This document shows positions 1-11,649 of a stretch of DNA of 64,000 nucleotides, piece after piece; position 1 is the stretch's first letter, and the number at the start of each line of letters is the position of its first letter. The position numbers and the translations under genes were made by a program. The stretch is from Salticus scenicus. Lineage: Eukaryota > Arthropoda > Arachnida > Araneae > Salticidae. The stretch spans positions 357,289,602-357,353,601 of the forward strand of contig OZ005652.1 in assembly GCA_963930645.1 (NCBI GenBank), in the 5' to 3' direction. Below the pieces are notes generated by a model. That model did no database searches. It was not told the DNA's origin and saw nothing but the letters and a program-made list of their open reading frames with translations.

Positions 1-776
1 TTTATTTTCAACGAAATTGGAGTATAAAATTAAAAATGCTTTCAACATAATTAGACTGTGACTTTATAATAATAAATATATTTTTAAATTTTACGGTAGT
101 AAAAACGAGCTAAAATTTGTAATTATTACTAAGTCCATATCTTTATTTAATTTTTTAATGCCATACCAGAAATATGTTTAATGTGTTCGCAACAGTTAAG
201 GGCCAATTTGACATATTAGATAGTCTTATTACTTCAATACGAAGGTGAGAAGAACAAGATTCCATTATATGTGAGGGTTTAAACCGCTATATTGACGTGA
301 TAAAACGCAATTAATATAAGAAAACTAGGCGAAAAGGTCACTAGAATGGATGATAAAAGTAACACTGAGATATATTTTTAAAACTTTCATAAAAGGTAAC
401 AGCTTTTTATAATTTTTGTAATAATCGTAAGTTAGAATTCTATTGAATGTATTTTACATTGATAATAATAAAATAATATTTCTTTATCTTTTTAATGATA
501 TTTCACTTAAAATTATTTTACACGTGAAAAATTTCATTTAAAAATGGGAGAAATAAATGGTGTTTCTTACCTACTTTTTTTTCCAATTAAATGAACGTAT
601 TTTGTTTTTAATATAGTTCAATTTTACGTGTCATTTTTGTACTATAAATTTATAAAATGCTGAGTTGAAAAATATTAGACACACGTGACATTTAATTTTT
701 TCATTCCTGTAAAATAGAACAAAATAAATATTCTTTATAAAATACACAAGTAATAAGAAATAATTCAAGATTCTAT

Positions 777-822
<46 letters not shown>

Positions 823-1182
823 TCAAACATATGCTTTAATAAATATTTTAATTAGTTAAAATTGTTATTTAGCTACATGAAATATCAAGAACAAAAATGT
901 TTTAATGACAATATGTTTACCCATAATATAAAGTATTTTTAAAATAAAACGTACCCCCTGAAATAATGATGTGAAGATTTTAAGCTTGATAATCAGCAAA
1001 TTAATTTAAACAAACGTTGTGGATTACTAGATGCTGCTTTCTGTTTTCAGTCAGAATATGTGTATACATTTGATATAAGAAATGCATATATTTAATATAA
1101 GAAATGAAAACTTAGGGAAATAAAGACACAATCCAAACAAATTAATCAGAAATAACAATAAGAAGTAGCAGAGGCATATATG

Positions 1183-1257
<75 letters not shown>

Positions 1258-1826
1258 TTGTTTTGAAAAATTGGATAAGATATTTAAAATGCCATAAATA
1301 TGTTCAACATAAAATATTTCTAGAAATTTGTTTTGTATAAAATAATTGCAAATTTTACTGTTATAGTTTCATCTTTTTTCCAGCCGTGTGATTATCATAA
1401 AAAATAAACTTATTGGTTAAATAAAACATATGAAAGTTTACCAAGAAAATAGAATATCCACTAAAATGATGTTATAAAGATATTAAGCTTGATAAATCGT
1501 TACTTCATTTACTCAAAATTGTGGATAACTCTAGATTCTACCTTCTTTAATCATACACAAAAAAATAAATAAATAACACAGGTGTCAAGTGAACCATTTT
1601 TCAAGAGAGACTTCAAACCGGAGATACTTTATAATTGTTATCCTTTTATTTAATCAAGAAAAATAAATATGACAGATTTCTTTTTAAAAATAATGATAAT
1701 AAATATGTTTCAAAATTTAGCAATTTTGACAGATTCGAAATAAAAATCGATTATTATTTTTAAACTTTAGATAATATTAAAATGCTTACAAAATTTACTT
1801 AAATATGATAGTTTCTAACTACCTTG
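1..1826. other. 3' untranslated and downstream sequence of the minus-strand gene
   Basis: No coding sequence is visible. The part next to the stop codon should be 3' UTR; the rest is AT-rich sequence with a (TTTA)n run near 775-815 and a (TA)n-(TG)n tract at about 1173-1256. Two stretches near 960-1045 and 1465-1545 share wording around the string ttaagcttgataa and look like an old direct duplication. A GT-like donor (caag then gtagtt) lies just past the stop codon, so a further 3' UTR exon outside the window is possible. Confidence 0.5.
1645..1650 (-). terminator. candidate polyadenylation signal
   Basis: The plus strand reads TTTATT, which is AATAAA on the gene strand, and it is the first such hexamer downstream of the stop codon, about 175 nt away. 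In sequence this AT-rich the hexamer occurs by chance, so its use is inference. Confidence 0.35.
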
Positions 1827-2006
1827 TCATACATCCGTCTGTTTTGCGGCTGTATGGTGAGCAGAAAAACTACTAGTGGTTACTTCAGAGGAAGGTGGCT
1901 GCCTTTCTTCACATTCCCGTTTCTGAAATTGCAAAGTTACCATCTCCACTGGTTGAGATGGTATAACCCAGTCAGCTGTTGACCATGGAGGAGTTGATTC
2001 AACGGC
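1827..2006 (-). CDS. last coding exon of a type I membrane protein (cytoplasmic C-terminus)
   Basis: The exon starts after a good acceptor (cttttgtacag, then gccgtt) and is read in phase 0, matching the phase in which the exon at 3868-4001 ends. It gives 59 residues and a TGA at 1827-1829. The peptide begins AVESTPPWSTADW, is rich in Ser, Thr, Pro, Gln and Glu, has no membrane segment and ends KQTDV. The final QTDV fits the class I PDZ-domain ligand pattern (S/T-x-hydrophobic at the C-terminus), as found in many adhesion molecules and receptors; binding here is inference. I do not recognise the protein family. The open frame extends 5 codons into the intron, so the acceptor, not a start codon, defines the exon edge. 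Confidence 0.82.
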   Translation of the reverse strand, partial: AVESTPPWSTADWVIPSQPVEMVTLQFQKRECEERQPPSSEVTTSSFSAHHTAAKQTDV

Positions 2007-2259
2007 CTGTACAAAAGACACGGAAATAAAGCATTTTAGTCAATAAGGATGTTAACTAACCCTTTTCTTCTTGCTCATGATAAAATAACGGGGCGAGATT
2101 TAGCTCTCTATTTTTAATTCAGGTGATAATTATGAGTTGAAGCGTAAAAATATCATATCAAAAATATTAATTACTATCAATATCCTATAGTTTTTCCTTT
2201 TCTTTCTTTTTCATGTTGCAGAAGCTGTCTAATGCATTTATGGCAGAATATAAATTTTC

Positions 2260-2308
<49 letters not shown>

Positions 2309-3867
2309 TATTTTTCATAAAAAAGTAGACCTAATAAACAGATTTTTGACAGTAATGCGATCATTAATATGTCATCTTAATGATCTCTTTAGAGTTTAAT
2401 CTTAAAATTATTATTGATTGATAGCAATATTATTACTGAAATAACAATGAAAAATAATAATATGCTACAAAACAGTAGTATTGTTTAAAAGTCATCTAAT
2501 TTTCAGCAGTTTTCTCAGTTTGTAGTTTTGGGCAAAATTTAAAACAATAAATTAATTTGTTATTTGGTTCTTCGTTAAAAGGATTATTCTCATTGAAATT
2601 TGCTGATAAATGAATAATATTGACAAGTAAGAAAATGAATTGCGTCCATTGAAAAATAATTAAATTAATATATATATATATATATAAAGGATAAACATTC
2701 AAATATTAACAATATATATATATCTATATCTATATAAATTTATAATATATGTTTTCAGTCATGTAAAAGTTGAAAATATGTAACAAAAATAACTAAAGAA
2801 AAACTTACGAGAAAATTATTAAGTGTGAAACAATTCATAAGTGAAACTTACTGCAAAAACGTAAAATAAATAATTTAAACTGTCAAAAAATGCCCCGTAT
2901 GACTTGAGACATACGTGTGGGGTTAAAGCATGCTTTTAAACAATATCTATCTATCTATCTATATATTGTTTGAATATATTATAAAATTATTACGTATGTA
3001 TTTAATAACTATTGCAGTATGCGTATTTACTTACCCACCTGTATAATTGAATTGAAAAAATAAATAGTATTTTTATATATTAAATAAACTTAACTGAAAA
3101 CACACAGAAATTCTAATTTTGGTACTAAAATGTATTATCATAGAAACAAAACAAAATAAAATAAACAAAATGTTTGACACTACAAAATTCAGTTTTTGAC
3201 ACTGATTGTACCAACTTCTAAATTATATATATATTCTTCGTAACTTTTAAATTTTTGGATACAGGAATATTTGAATAGAAAATATCTATTAATGCTTGAA
3301 CCTGTTTTTATAGATTAAATAAAATGAAAAAATCTGCTAAATTTTGCTGTTACGAAACATCATAAAAGTTGGCAACTATACTAGCTTAAAGATGTATTTT
3401 AAATATTATTCTAACCACGGCTGCCAACTTCAGCCTTCTTTGGCTATCGAAAAATTTTAATATAAATTTTTGTCTTATTTAATCAGTAAAAACTGCTCCA
3501 AAAATTAATTAAAATTTCTATTAAAAAATTCCGGTGGCTCAAAAATGCTAAAGCTCGCAGCTATAATTCTGACATGCAATACAATTAAGATACATCATTA
3601 AATTAAAGAAAAAATGCTTAAAATGGGTTTGAAAATTTCTTGATTTTTTTATTTTTATCTATCATTAGTTTTGTATAGATGTTTTTTTATAAAAATATTT
3701 CTATAATTTTGAAAATAAATTATTAATCTAAAACATTGGTGAGAGAGATAGCCTTTCTCTGTTACATAAAATAAAAATTAGAAAAAAATCAGTATCAACA
3801 TATCATACAGAAACAGATAGATGCATTTAATCAAACTGAAAAATATCCAATATATAAAACATCTTAC
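2007..3867 (-). other. intron between the last two coding exons
   Basis: About 1.86 kb of AT-rich sequence. It holds an (AT)n run near 2262-2304, shorter (TA)n runs near 2670-2725, and a (TATC)n run near 2945-2963. No transposase, SINE or further exon was recognised. Confidence 0.6.
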
Positions 3868-4001
3868 TTTCATTTTTGTCTGTGGAGACGGATCTGTAGG
3901 AAGTGATGCTATTGGCGTTCTCCAATATGCGCTTTTTGGAGAATAAGATTTCATTCTTTCAGCATCATCAGTTTTTACTTTTTCACTGAATACCACCACA
4001 T
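3868..4001 (-). CDS. cytoplasmic-tail exon of the type I membrane protein
   Basis: Bounded by an acceptor (tctcatccag) and a GTAAGA donor. It is entered in phase 1, so one base from the previous exon plus AT makes Asp, and it leaves in phase 0, matching the last exon. The 134 bases encode a hydrophilic peptide beginning DVVVFSEKVKTDDAERMKSY, followed by Tyr residues in YSPKSAYW and a Pro-rich SLPTDPSP, ending in KMK. No enzyme domain, ITAM or other named signalling motif is clear. The Tyr, Ser and Pro residues are possible phosphorylation or adaptor sites, which is inference. Confidence 0.8.
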
Positions 4002-4207
4002 CTGGATGAGAATATAAAATTGTATCAAATAAATATTATATATATATACATTTAATTAAAAATGAGTTAATAATAATAATATAAGACTTATAATCATTAA
4101 AAGAAAACTTCTTTCTCTCTAAAAGACGGATTTTTAAATATATATAATATTCAGACGTGCCAACTTCTCGGATTTTATAATCAAGTAAATCTTTTTAGAA
4201 ATATCCT

Positions 4208-4219
4208 TATATATGTATA

Positions 4220-4299
<80 letters not shown>

Positions 4300-4330
4300 T
4301 TTAAAGTAAAAAAAAAAAAAAAAAAAAAAA
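4208..4330. repeat. compound microsatellite (GT)n-(AT)n and poly-A
   Basis: About 27 bp of (GT)n run directly into about 45 bp of (AT)n, then, after a short spacer, a run of A. The apparent reading frame here is an artefact of the simple repeats. Confidence 0.95.
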
Positions 4331-4486
4331 ATGAAGGAAGAAACATTAAAAAAAATATTAAATATATAGAATCAAAATGTAAGTATATTACAAAGAAAAA
4401 AAATGTAGATTTTACAGAATTTCTGTTTAAAAAAATAAATAAATAAAAAAAAAGCTATCTTAATAACGTATGGGCTTTTTTCGTAT

Positions 4487-5230
4487 TACTTCCATTACTC
4501 GACTACCGTAAGTAATGGAAGTATTATATTTGGTCCAAAAATTCGTGTTTTCACCTGATTTACATGCTTTAAGGTCTTCTGAATCCAAAGCAATAGTTTT
4601 TGGCAACTTGTCAGTGTGTGTGTGTAGAGATTCTTCTGACTATTATCGCTTCGAAACTAATAGAGATAAAGATACGAAACTTCAGAACTCTGAGACAGGA
4701 CTGGTGTACATATCGCATTTCCAACTGTTTGGGAAAATTGGAAAACCGGAAGTCCATATCACAACAACTGCTCTAACGATTTTCTTCAAAGTTGCTATAT
4801 AAACACTCTGTAATATATAGTGGATTAGTTTGGAAAAATTGATAAGAGTCCTGTACAAATAGCTCAATTGCAGGTCTCGCAAGTGCGTTTCTTTAAGATC
4901 ATCTGTACAGATTTTTTCCAAACTTACCTTATAAACCCCTTTTTAGACATCCTTTTGCATGCAATTCTTGCTTTCTGGTCAACCATTGAGTATAACAGGG
5001 TTTGGTAAAAGTCGTTATCTCAAATACGACTTTAGCGATTTTCTTGAAAATTGTTACATAAACTCATTTGAAATATCCTTTCTCATTTATTGCGTGGTTA
5101 TGACAGGAAAATTAACAGTCATCCAGACTGGGTAGGTCAGTTTTAGATCTCGGAAACTGTTGTTTCAAAAAATGGCTCAATCGATTTTTGTCCCCTTATA
5201 TTTAACTCGCATTGTAAACACTTTTTTAAA
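4487..5230 (+). repeat. hairpin-ended dispersed repeat with two ~258-bp internal tandem units
   Basis: It begins with a perfect 13-bp stem, TACTTCCATTACT at 4487-4499 pairing with 4511-4523 across an 11-nt loop. Inside, the text around gattttcttcaaag at 4779 recurs as gattttcttgaaaa at 5037, giving two diverged units about 258 bp apart. A related copy lies in the opposite orientation at about 33830-34530. The architecture (terminal hairpin plus internal tandem units, no coding capacity) recalls Helentron/DINE-type non-autonomous elements, but the class is not established. Confidence 0.6.
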
Positions 5231-5384
5231 TGTGTATACGTGCGCATCAGCTTTTTCATACTGGAAAATTTTCTAAGTGTCTACTTTATTATGTCAATTT
5301 TATGTCTCCTGATCACATCATCTCCAAAAAGTATAATACGTGTAATGCTGCATAATGGAAGTCATGTGGTTGTTTCCCACCAGA

Positions 5385-5440
5385 TTTTTATTTTATTTTA
5401 TTTTGTTTTATTTTGTTTTATTTTATTTTATTTTATTTAA
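5385..5440. repeat. (TTTTA)n/(TTTTG)n pentanucleotide repeat
   Basis: About eleven copies of TTTTA, some with G, in a row. Confidence 0.9.
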
Positions 5441-5939
5441 GTTCAAATTGTTGATCTCTTACTTTGAATCATCTTCAAAATCCTGTCAGGCATGCTTATA
5501 ACTAATGATAGGATAATATGTGGCTCTAACGAAAAACAATTCTGCTTTACTTGTTGCTTTAATTTCTGAAAAGTCGAAAACAGAAACCAACCCCTCTCGT
5601 GCAATTACCCCCCAAAAGTTTTCAGAGACATTTTGTCTGCAATTGCTGGCCAATTCTATAACAGTAATTGGATTCGAAATAAACCAAGCTTTTGGTGAGT
5701 GAATGTATGCATCAACACAGCCTCTTGTTAGAATTTACATCCCCTCCCTCCCCATGATGTTTCCAACCGGAAGTAGATTGCTTTTGTGGATATTTTTATA
5801 ATTCCCAGAGCAACATCAACCATTAAAGAAAGCATATCAGCTATATCCATTGTTTAATTGAAATATAATTTGCCCCTTTCTATGAAAGAACACTCTCGTT
5901 TTTTGTCGATTAAATAATTCATGAGGTTCTTGCCGTTGG

Positions 5940-6248
5940 ATAAATGAATGGTTAAATGTTGTCTTTAGTGACGAAAAAATATTCAATTGCTTTGTCCCTA
6001 ATGATTGGACATACTATTTTCAATACCTATGCCGAAACCCTCACAAGTTCTTTAGTCTAGAAAAAGTAAGAGGTTCTCCGATGGTGCGGAATGCTTCATA
6101 TTTCAACGGAACGACAGATATTGCTGATATTGCTTTCTTAATGTTCGGCATTGCTCTGGGTATTATTAAAGGTCTTCAAAAGCAACTGTGTTCCAACTGG
6201 AAACATCTTGAGGAGGGGAGGAATGGAAATTACGACGAGCTGATGTGA
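5940..6248 (+). pseudogene. Tc3-like transposase fragment (Tc1/mariner superfamily)
   Basis: An open frame of 102 codons without a start codon runs to a TGA at 6246-6248. It begins INEWLNVVFSDEKIFNCFVP, the part of Tc3-type transposases around the first catalytic Asp (W..V.FSDEKKFN..GPD..YYW), and continues with CRNPHKFFSLEKVRGSPMVR and YFNGTTDI, which fit the following beta-strand region. The second Asp (QQDNA) and the Glu are absent: the end of the frame no longer resembles a transposase. The N-terminal DNA-binding part was not found upstream. It is a truncated, inactive relic; terminal repeats were not identified. Confidence 0.6.
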
Positions 6249-7521
6249 GTCGATTCCCGCTTCCTATTCAAACAAACAAACAAAAATTAGCTTATGCAGA
6301 ATCAGATTATTGTTAAAGACTGAACAGCTACCAGTTCAAACATAAATGGAATTGAAAATCTTTGAAAAGCACTAGTACGAGAAATGCATGCCCATGGTCT
6401 TCTGTTTTTGCCTTTTACAGTAGAAAGTAAATCAAAGGGCAGAGCAGAGTCGGCACTCGTTACAGCCACACATTCTCCAGACACTAATTCCAAGCATGTC
6501 TGATAGGATTTTCAAAATAATTCAGAGAAATAGATCTAAAATCTGAACAAAAATTTTGTGTTAAATTTTAAATACTAATTAATTCTATTTTTTTTTTTTT
6601 TTTTTTTAGAAATATTTCTTATTTAGATTCATATTTTAAATGCAAAATATAACTTATCTTGGCAAATGATTTTTATAAAGATTTCAGAAATTATATGAAT
6701 TTAAAAAATGAAACGTAAAAGAAAAACAAACACTCTCAAGTTAGGAAATTTTAAGCAACAAAATCATTTTTTATCATACGACAATAAACTTATGGGACGA
6801 TTATGATAAACGCACGAAAAAAAGCTTCATCATTTCGACAGATGATCAGTTCCTGAAAACCAATAATAGAATAAAGTTATCTCTCACAACATCTATTAGT
6901 TCGGAAATACAATTTGGTCATAGGTTGTTTTATAGATGACTAAACAAAGACATGTAAATCCTATACTGTTCACATAAGCTTTTAAAATATGAAGATTTGC
7001 ACATATTAAAGTGACATGTAAACGTTGAAATGTAGGAAAAGAATATCATGGAATAAACTCTTCACAAAATGTAAAGTCTCAATAAAATTTAATTTAAACT
7101 ACACGTTCTATTTTTATGGTTGGATGGTTGGATGGATTTTACGTCGCAATATTGCTGCGCAATAGGCAATTGGTTCTCTTAGACTCACCCCTACAGGTAA
7201 TCCGGAGACATGCCATCGCCATTTTGATCCTACACGGAAGGGACGGCTCTTCCGCTTTGGTGACACGCTCTTCTTTTATGACATAAAAAATATATATTTA
7301 TTTATTTACACGTGAATGATAAAGCGTAAATAAAATTTTATGAATATATATAAAATTTTAAATATTATAATGGCGTATTGTTTGTCATAAAATTAATTTT
7401 GGATATTTTTTTGTTATTTATGAGTATTTTTTTTTTCTTTTTTTTTTTCGCGTAACTTTTTTTACCAATTGTTTACTATATTTTTTAAATCAATATAACG
7501 TTTTATCGTTCTTATTATTAG
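6249..7521. other. non-coding, with a candidate dispersed repeat
   Basis: Mostly AT-rich sequence with a T run at 6587-6608. The part at about 7118-7265 (ttggatggttggatgg followed by a GC-richer stretch) stands out in base composition and may be the tail of an interspersed repeat, but there is no second copy in the window to test this. Confidence 0.3.
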
Positions 7522-7523
7522 TA

Positions 7524-7737
7524 CAGTCGGTAACAAAAGTGTCCGAACGCTAGCAAAAATTCCTATGTAAAAAAAAGTACACATCATACGGTTTTGTTAA
7601 ATAAATCCTTGTTGAATCCTGTTCTTAGTCAGTGTAAGAACATGATTCGATAAGGATTTATTTATTAAAACCGTATGAAATGTACTTTTTTTACATAGGA
7701 ATTTTTGCTAGTGTTCGGACACTTTTGTTATCGACTG
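7524..7737. mobile_element. 214-bp palindromic MITE, Tc1/mariner type
   Basis: The left end reads cagtcggtaacaaaagtgtc and the right end is its inverted copy with few differences. The arms continue through the whole element (about 90 bp each, including gtacttttttttacatagga), so the single strand folds into one long hairpin. TA dinucleotides flank it at 7522-7523 and 7738-7739, the target duplication of Tc1/mariner elements. No coding capacity; it would have been moved by a transposase from elsewhere. Confidence 0.85.
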
Positions 7738-7964
7738 TAAGACAGGACTATTTTTTTATGACAGCAATTTTGAGCTGTCACCATTTTGTGGTGTTAATAT
7801 TCCAATATGCCAGGAGGCCTGCCATTATCCAACTGCATCATTTAATTTCTTAAACTATCTTAAAATATTTTGAAATTTTATCGATGGGCTCATCAACCGT
7901 GAAAATTCATTTTATGTAGTTTGGAGTACAATATTGATTTTTTTTTATAACAAATATGTGAAAA

Positions 7965-8215
7965 TCGCCAAGACCGAATTCGAACCCGGGCTCTTCGCTT
8001 AACGTGCGGATGCTCATCCACTGAGCCACCCTGGCTGATAACCAGCTCGACATTTCTCTCATAAAAACCATTGGCAAGGTCACCGTATCTGCAAACTCAG
8101 GTGTAACGGTTTACGTGAGAAAAATCAAGTCGGTTATCAGCCAGTTTGGCTGAGTTTAAGAGCATCCGCACGTTAAGCGGAGGGCCACGTTCGATTCCCG
8201 GCTTTTTTCTGAAAG
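7965..8215. mobile_element. inverted pair of tRNA-derived SINE heads
   Basis: On the minus strand, 7970-8035 reads like a tRNA: A-box-like TGGCTCAGTGGATGAGC, an anticodon arm CCGC-ACGTTAA-GCGA with GTT in the loop (Asn-like), and B-box-like GGGTTCGAATTC. On the plus strand 8128-8205 holds a diverged second copy (tggctgagtttaagagc, ccgcacgttaagcgg, cgttcgattcc). The two face each other around about 90 bp, so the locus is itself a large inverted repeat. The acceptor and D arms do not pair well enough for working tRNAs. A similar repeat is at 41190-41335. Confidence 0.65.
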
Positions 8216-8379
8216 TTGGTATGAAAAACCAACCTTATGCACCAAACAACTTAAAATATCTTAAAATATTTTGTCAAATCCTAAAAAAAATTATCTCTTT
8301 AAAATCTACTCTTAAGCTATAGATTCTTTCTCGATCGCATGTAGAAACCAACTGCCGATCTTGGTATTCGAGGCCATCA

Positions 8380-8670
8380 ATATACATAAATTGGACGGCT
8401 TGAATATTCGATGGCTATATCTTAGAATATTCTTGATGGCTGCAGAATATTCGTTCGTTATATCTTTCAAATATATATTGATGATGGTTTCTGAATATTA
8501 TTGGCGATATCTTCTGCGGATATATTGATAATGGCTTTTGCATATCTGTTGGAAATATCTTCCGAATATATATTAATGATGGTTTCTGAATATTTCTTGG
8601 CGATAGCTTAAAAGTACTTATTCATGATGTCTTCTAACTTTATCTTGAAGATACCTTTCTGAATATGTAT
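8380..8670. repeat. degenerate ~47-bp minisatellite, left part
   Basis: Copies of a unit around gatgatggtttctgaatatt recur near 8480, 8532 and 8575 with less clear copies on either side. The same wording resumes at about 12270-12400 (gataatggtttctgcat, gatgatgtctttt), on the far side of the mariner relic and the giant palindrome, so one array was probably split by insertions. Confidence 0.6.
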
Positions 8671-8689
8671 AGGTTATATAAGGCAACCA

Positions 8690-9800
8690 ATAAAGTTCTT
8701 GTCATTCTTAATAGTTAAAAAGAAAGTGATTTACAGAAAAATGTAGGCTACTGTTTGTCCTCGAAATAATCGCCATCGGCATCCAACATCTTCTTCCAAC
8801 GTGTCTCCAGCTATGCAATCCCCTTGCGGTGAAACAGTGGGAGTTTTTGACGCAGTGAAGTCCGTGTGTGCCTGGCGCAAGCCTGCTTCATTGGTGAAGG
8901 TTTTTCATGAAGATGATTGTACAAGTAGGGAAAGAGATGGTAATCGGATGGCGCAATATCAGGTGAGTAAAGAGGATGGTATAAAGACTCCCAACCAAGT
9001 CGCTGTATGGTACCCCTGACCACCCACACGACATGTGGTTTGGAGCTTTTATGAATGTAAAGTACTCATTTGGAATTCACTAGTGCTGGTTCCTTCTGTT
9101 ACAATGCCTGTTGCACACCTTCCAATTACTGCGAGGACAGGTACGAAGTAACCGTTTGGCGGGTTGGTAGCAGATCAAGTGAACCAGATGACAATCTGTC
9201 CACCAGACGCAATTACGCGAGTACATAGGTGTTCTTGCTCTGTAAAGGTCAGTATCCTGAGGTGACAACAAATGGCCCGCATAAGGACCCACTTTTCGTC
9301 TTAGGTAAGTACTTGACTGAATATGGTTGCGGTACGGTGGCAAAAAAGCTACGACATGCAGGCTGTCACTCGTTGTCTCTTGTGAACTTTCAACAGTGTG
9401 TACAAAACCCACTTACTTAGCCCGTAAGTCTTACCAAAAGGGTGCAGATGTAGTCTAACAGTTTCACGAGAAACGTTAAACTGTCTTGCAAATTCACCAC
9501 ACTTTAAACTACTGTCCTCCTCAATGTTCGCCAGAAAGGCTTAATTATTCAAGGCCTGTGGTCGTCCACTGCGAGGTTAATCACAGAGGGACAAATCTTC
9601 CGTCCTGAATTTTTAAACCAATGCCTTGCAGTACGTTATTTCACATCACTATGACTAAACGTTTCTCATATTCAGCGACTTGATGCAGCTGCTGATAAGC
9701 CCACTTTGAAGTCGTAAAGCAACACTAAACGGGATCTTTGGATACTTCAATTTGTCTTCGCAATTGCACTAGTTACGGATGAAGAAAGTGCGTGGTGGAC
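8690..9800 (-). pseudogene. degenerate mariner (DD34D-type) transposase gene
   Basis: Read on the minus strand in several frames, the segment preserves the mariner order. Near 9640-9720 there is LLYDFKVGLSAAA, like the first helix of the DNA-binding domain. Near 9350-9440 comes GKTYGLSKWV and VHKRQRVTACMS, near 9300 DEKWVLM (first Asp motif), and near 8920-9000 the end WESLYHPLYSPDIAPSDYHLF, matching the third-Asp motif YSPDLAPSDYHLF of mariners. Stops and frameshifts interrupt it throughout, so it is dead. Exact element ends were not found; the downstream limit is near 8690. Confidence 0.75.
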
Positions 9801-10446
9801 CTACTTTTATAACAACTGATATTCCTATTATCGACTAACGGGATTTTCAACCACGTAATACACTCATTGCATACCCATCCTTATTTTATCTAATGCCAAA
9901 GCAAAAACGACATGAGCTTTATTGGTAACCTTGAGCTTTTGAATACTTGTTGGGAATAACTTGAGGATATATATTAGGGTGGTTCGAAAAACACTTTTTT
10001 TTAAATTTCAGATCGCTATAGTGCACAAAAGTTGCCATTGGTGTAGACATGAAAAAAGCACTAATTATTATTTTTTTATTAATTTGTCTTCCGGTCGCGC
10101 AATGCCATCGAATTTACCAAAAAATTGTGAAAAACCTTAATTTTTCATAAATTTTTCAAGCACGCCAAATGGTTTTAATTGCGTTCCTATCCCATGATTT
10201 AACTACTAAAAGTATACGAAATCAATATATATGCACTTATTATACATTTGTTTCATATCTTTCGGTCGCGCAACATAGTACAAAATGAGTAAAATTAGTA
10301 GTATTTGCAAAATTTCAAAGTTTGACTGTTTAGTTCATTTTAATCATATGACTTTTAGAGATGCTATAGTTTAATTCTATTTACAATAATATATTTAAAA
10401 TCAAAGTATATAAGATAAATGCGGCTATAAGATAAGCGTAGCGTAC

Positions 10447-11060
10447 GTGACGAATGCCAGCGATGCGCGCGCAGCGGAGCCAGTCGCAGCCACTATTGTT
10501 TCCCGCTATTTCCTTCAGTCTGCTCTTACCGCAACCTCGAATCAGTACTACATTCTGTTATACTTAAGTCCTTATTTTTCTGTCTACTTTTGCGTTCAGT
10601 GTTTGTACTTGAATACGACAGTTATTGATACAATGGATGTGCCAAAGAAAGTTGGTATAGGTACAATAACTAGAAAAGAATTTGAGTGCCCTATTTTTGG
10701 TCACCCACGAGACTTGTTACACAACAAGCTTCCTACTCATGAAGGTGTCCTTCGCAGCTGCTTTCAACAGAGATTCAACCTAGCTGTGACAATAAACAAC
10801 AAGAGTATCTTTTTCAAGAGTAGCCTCAACAGGGGTAAAGGAAATTATCGGTTTATATGACAAAGCCTCGATCCCAACTGTTACGGAGTACAGAGTCATC
10901 CAGCTAATTAGTTCTTACTGCGAATCATACAGTAAACTCAGAAAGCCGTTTCATCGTGACAAAGATAAACCAGCATTCAAACTTAAACTTGACAATTTCA
11001 AGAAGAAAGGATGTCCTCTTTTCGATAACGCGGCGTGTAAATGTAATTGTTGCTAATGAC
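10447..11060 (+). pseudogene. gene fragment in the left arm of the palindrome
   Basis: An open frame of 137 codons to 10860 includes the stretch MDVPKKVGIGTITRKEFECP and IFGHPRDLLHNKLPTHEGVL. After a frameshift near 10820 the reading continues as EIIGLYDKASIPTVTEYRVI, then KLRKPFHRDKDKPAFKLKLD and CPLFDNAACKC, into a Cys-rich centre with several CxC pairs. The pattern (a KASIPT-type block, then basic residues, then LFD..ACKC) resembles a family of uncharacterised arthropod and cnidarian proteins I recall only in outline. No catalytic motif is visible. The copy is broken by at least one frameshift. Confidence 0.5.
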
Positions 11061-11169
11061 TGTTCATGTAAGAAATCTCCAGATACATGTGTATGTCCTC
11101 TATGTGTGAACTGCGTTTGTGAAAGAAGAAAAAAAAATCCACCAATGGAATAAGGTTTATGTACTTGCA

Positions 11170-11649
11170 CATTTATACTCCGCGACATTAAAAAGAGAGC
11201 ATCCTTTCTCCTTCAAATTGTCAAGTTTAAGTTTGAATTCTGGTTTATCTTTGTCACGATGAAACGACTTTTTGAGTTTACTGTATGATTGGTAGTAAGA
11301 ACTAATTAGCTGGATGACTCTGTACTTCGTAACAGTTGAGGATCGAGGCTTTGTTATATAAACCGATAATTTTCTTTGCTACAGTTGAGGCTACTCTTGA
11401 AAACGATACACTCTTGTTGTTTATTGTCACAGCTAGGATGAATCTCTGTTGAAAGCAGCAGCGAAGGACATTTTCATGAGTAGGAAGCTTGTTGTATAAC
11501 AAGTCTCGTGGGTGACCAAAAATAGGGCACTCAAAATCTTTTCTAGTTATTGTACCTATGCCAACTTTCATTGCTACATCCATTGTATCAATAACTGTTG
11601 TATTCAAGTACAAACACTTTACGCAAAAGTAGAATACGGACTTAAGCAC
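11170..11649 (-). pseudogene. gene fragment in the right arm of the palindrome
   Basis: The minus-strand frame of 115 codons (11302-11649) is the mirror copy of the left-arm fragment: MDVAMKVGIGTITRKDFECP, then RDLLYNKLPTHENVLRCCFQ. Unlike the left copy it stays in frame through SRVASTVAKKIIGLYNKAS before ending. Downstream toward 11170 the DNA still matches the left arm (KSFHRDKDKPEFKLKLDN in another frame), so this copy also carries a frameshift. Differences between arms are mostly single bases, which implies the duplication is fairly old or the arms are only loosely homogenised. Confidence 0.5.

Noticed and set aside
4134..4346. Open frames across (AT)n, (GT)n and poly-A/T tracts (also near 15420, 21745, 29046, 31690, 38723, 40802, 55630, 58178, 63586)
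   Set aside because: The encoded peptides are runs of YIYI, CVCV, F or K from simple repeats, with no other content.
8801..9019. 72-codon plus-strand frame
   Set aside because: Antisense to the mariner C-terminus (YSPDIAPSDYHLF).
9080..9412. 110-codon minus-strand frame and the plus-strand frame at 9229-9420
   Set aside because: Both cross the mariner relic in frames that only partly match the transposase; the relic is annotated as one decayed gene instead.
9974..9982. TTAGGGTGG as a telomere-like motif
   Set aside because: A single occurrence at each end of the palindrome, not a tandem array.
10925..11188. Two overlapping frames in the centre of the giant palindrome
   Set aside because: The minus frame is the antisense of the arm; the plus frame mixes arm and centre. 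Only its Cys-rich end fits the captured fragment.
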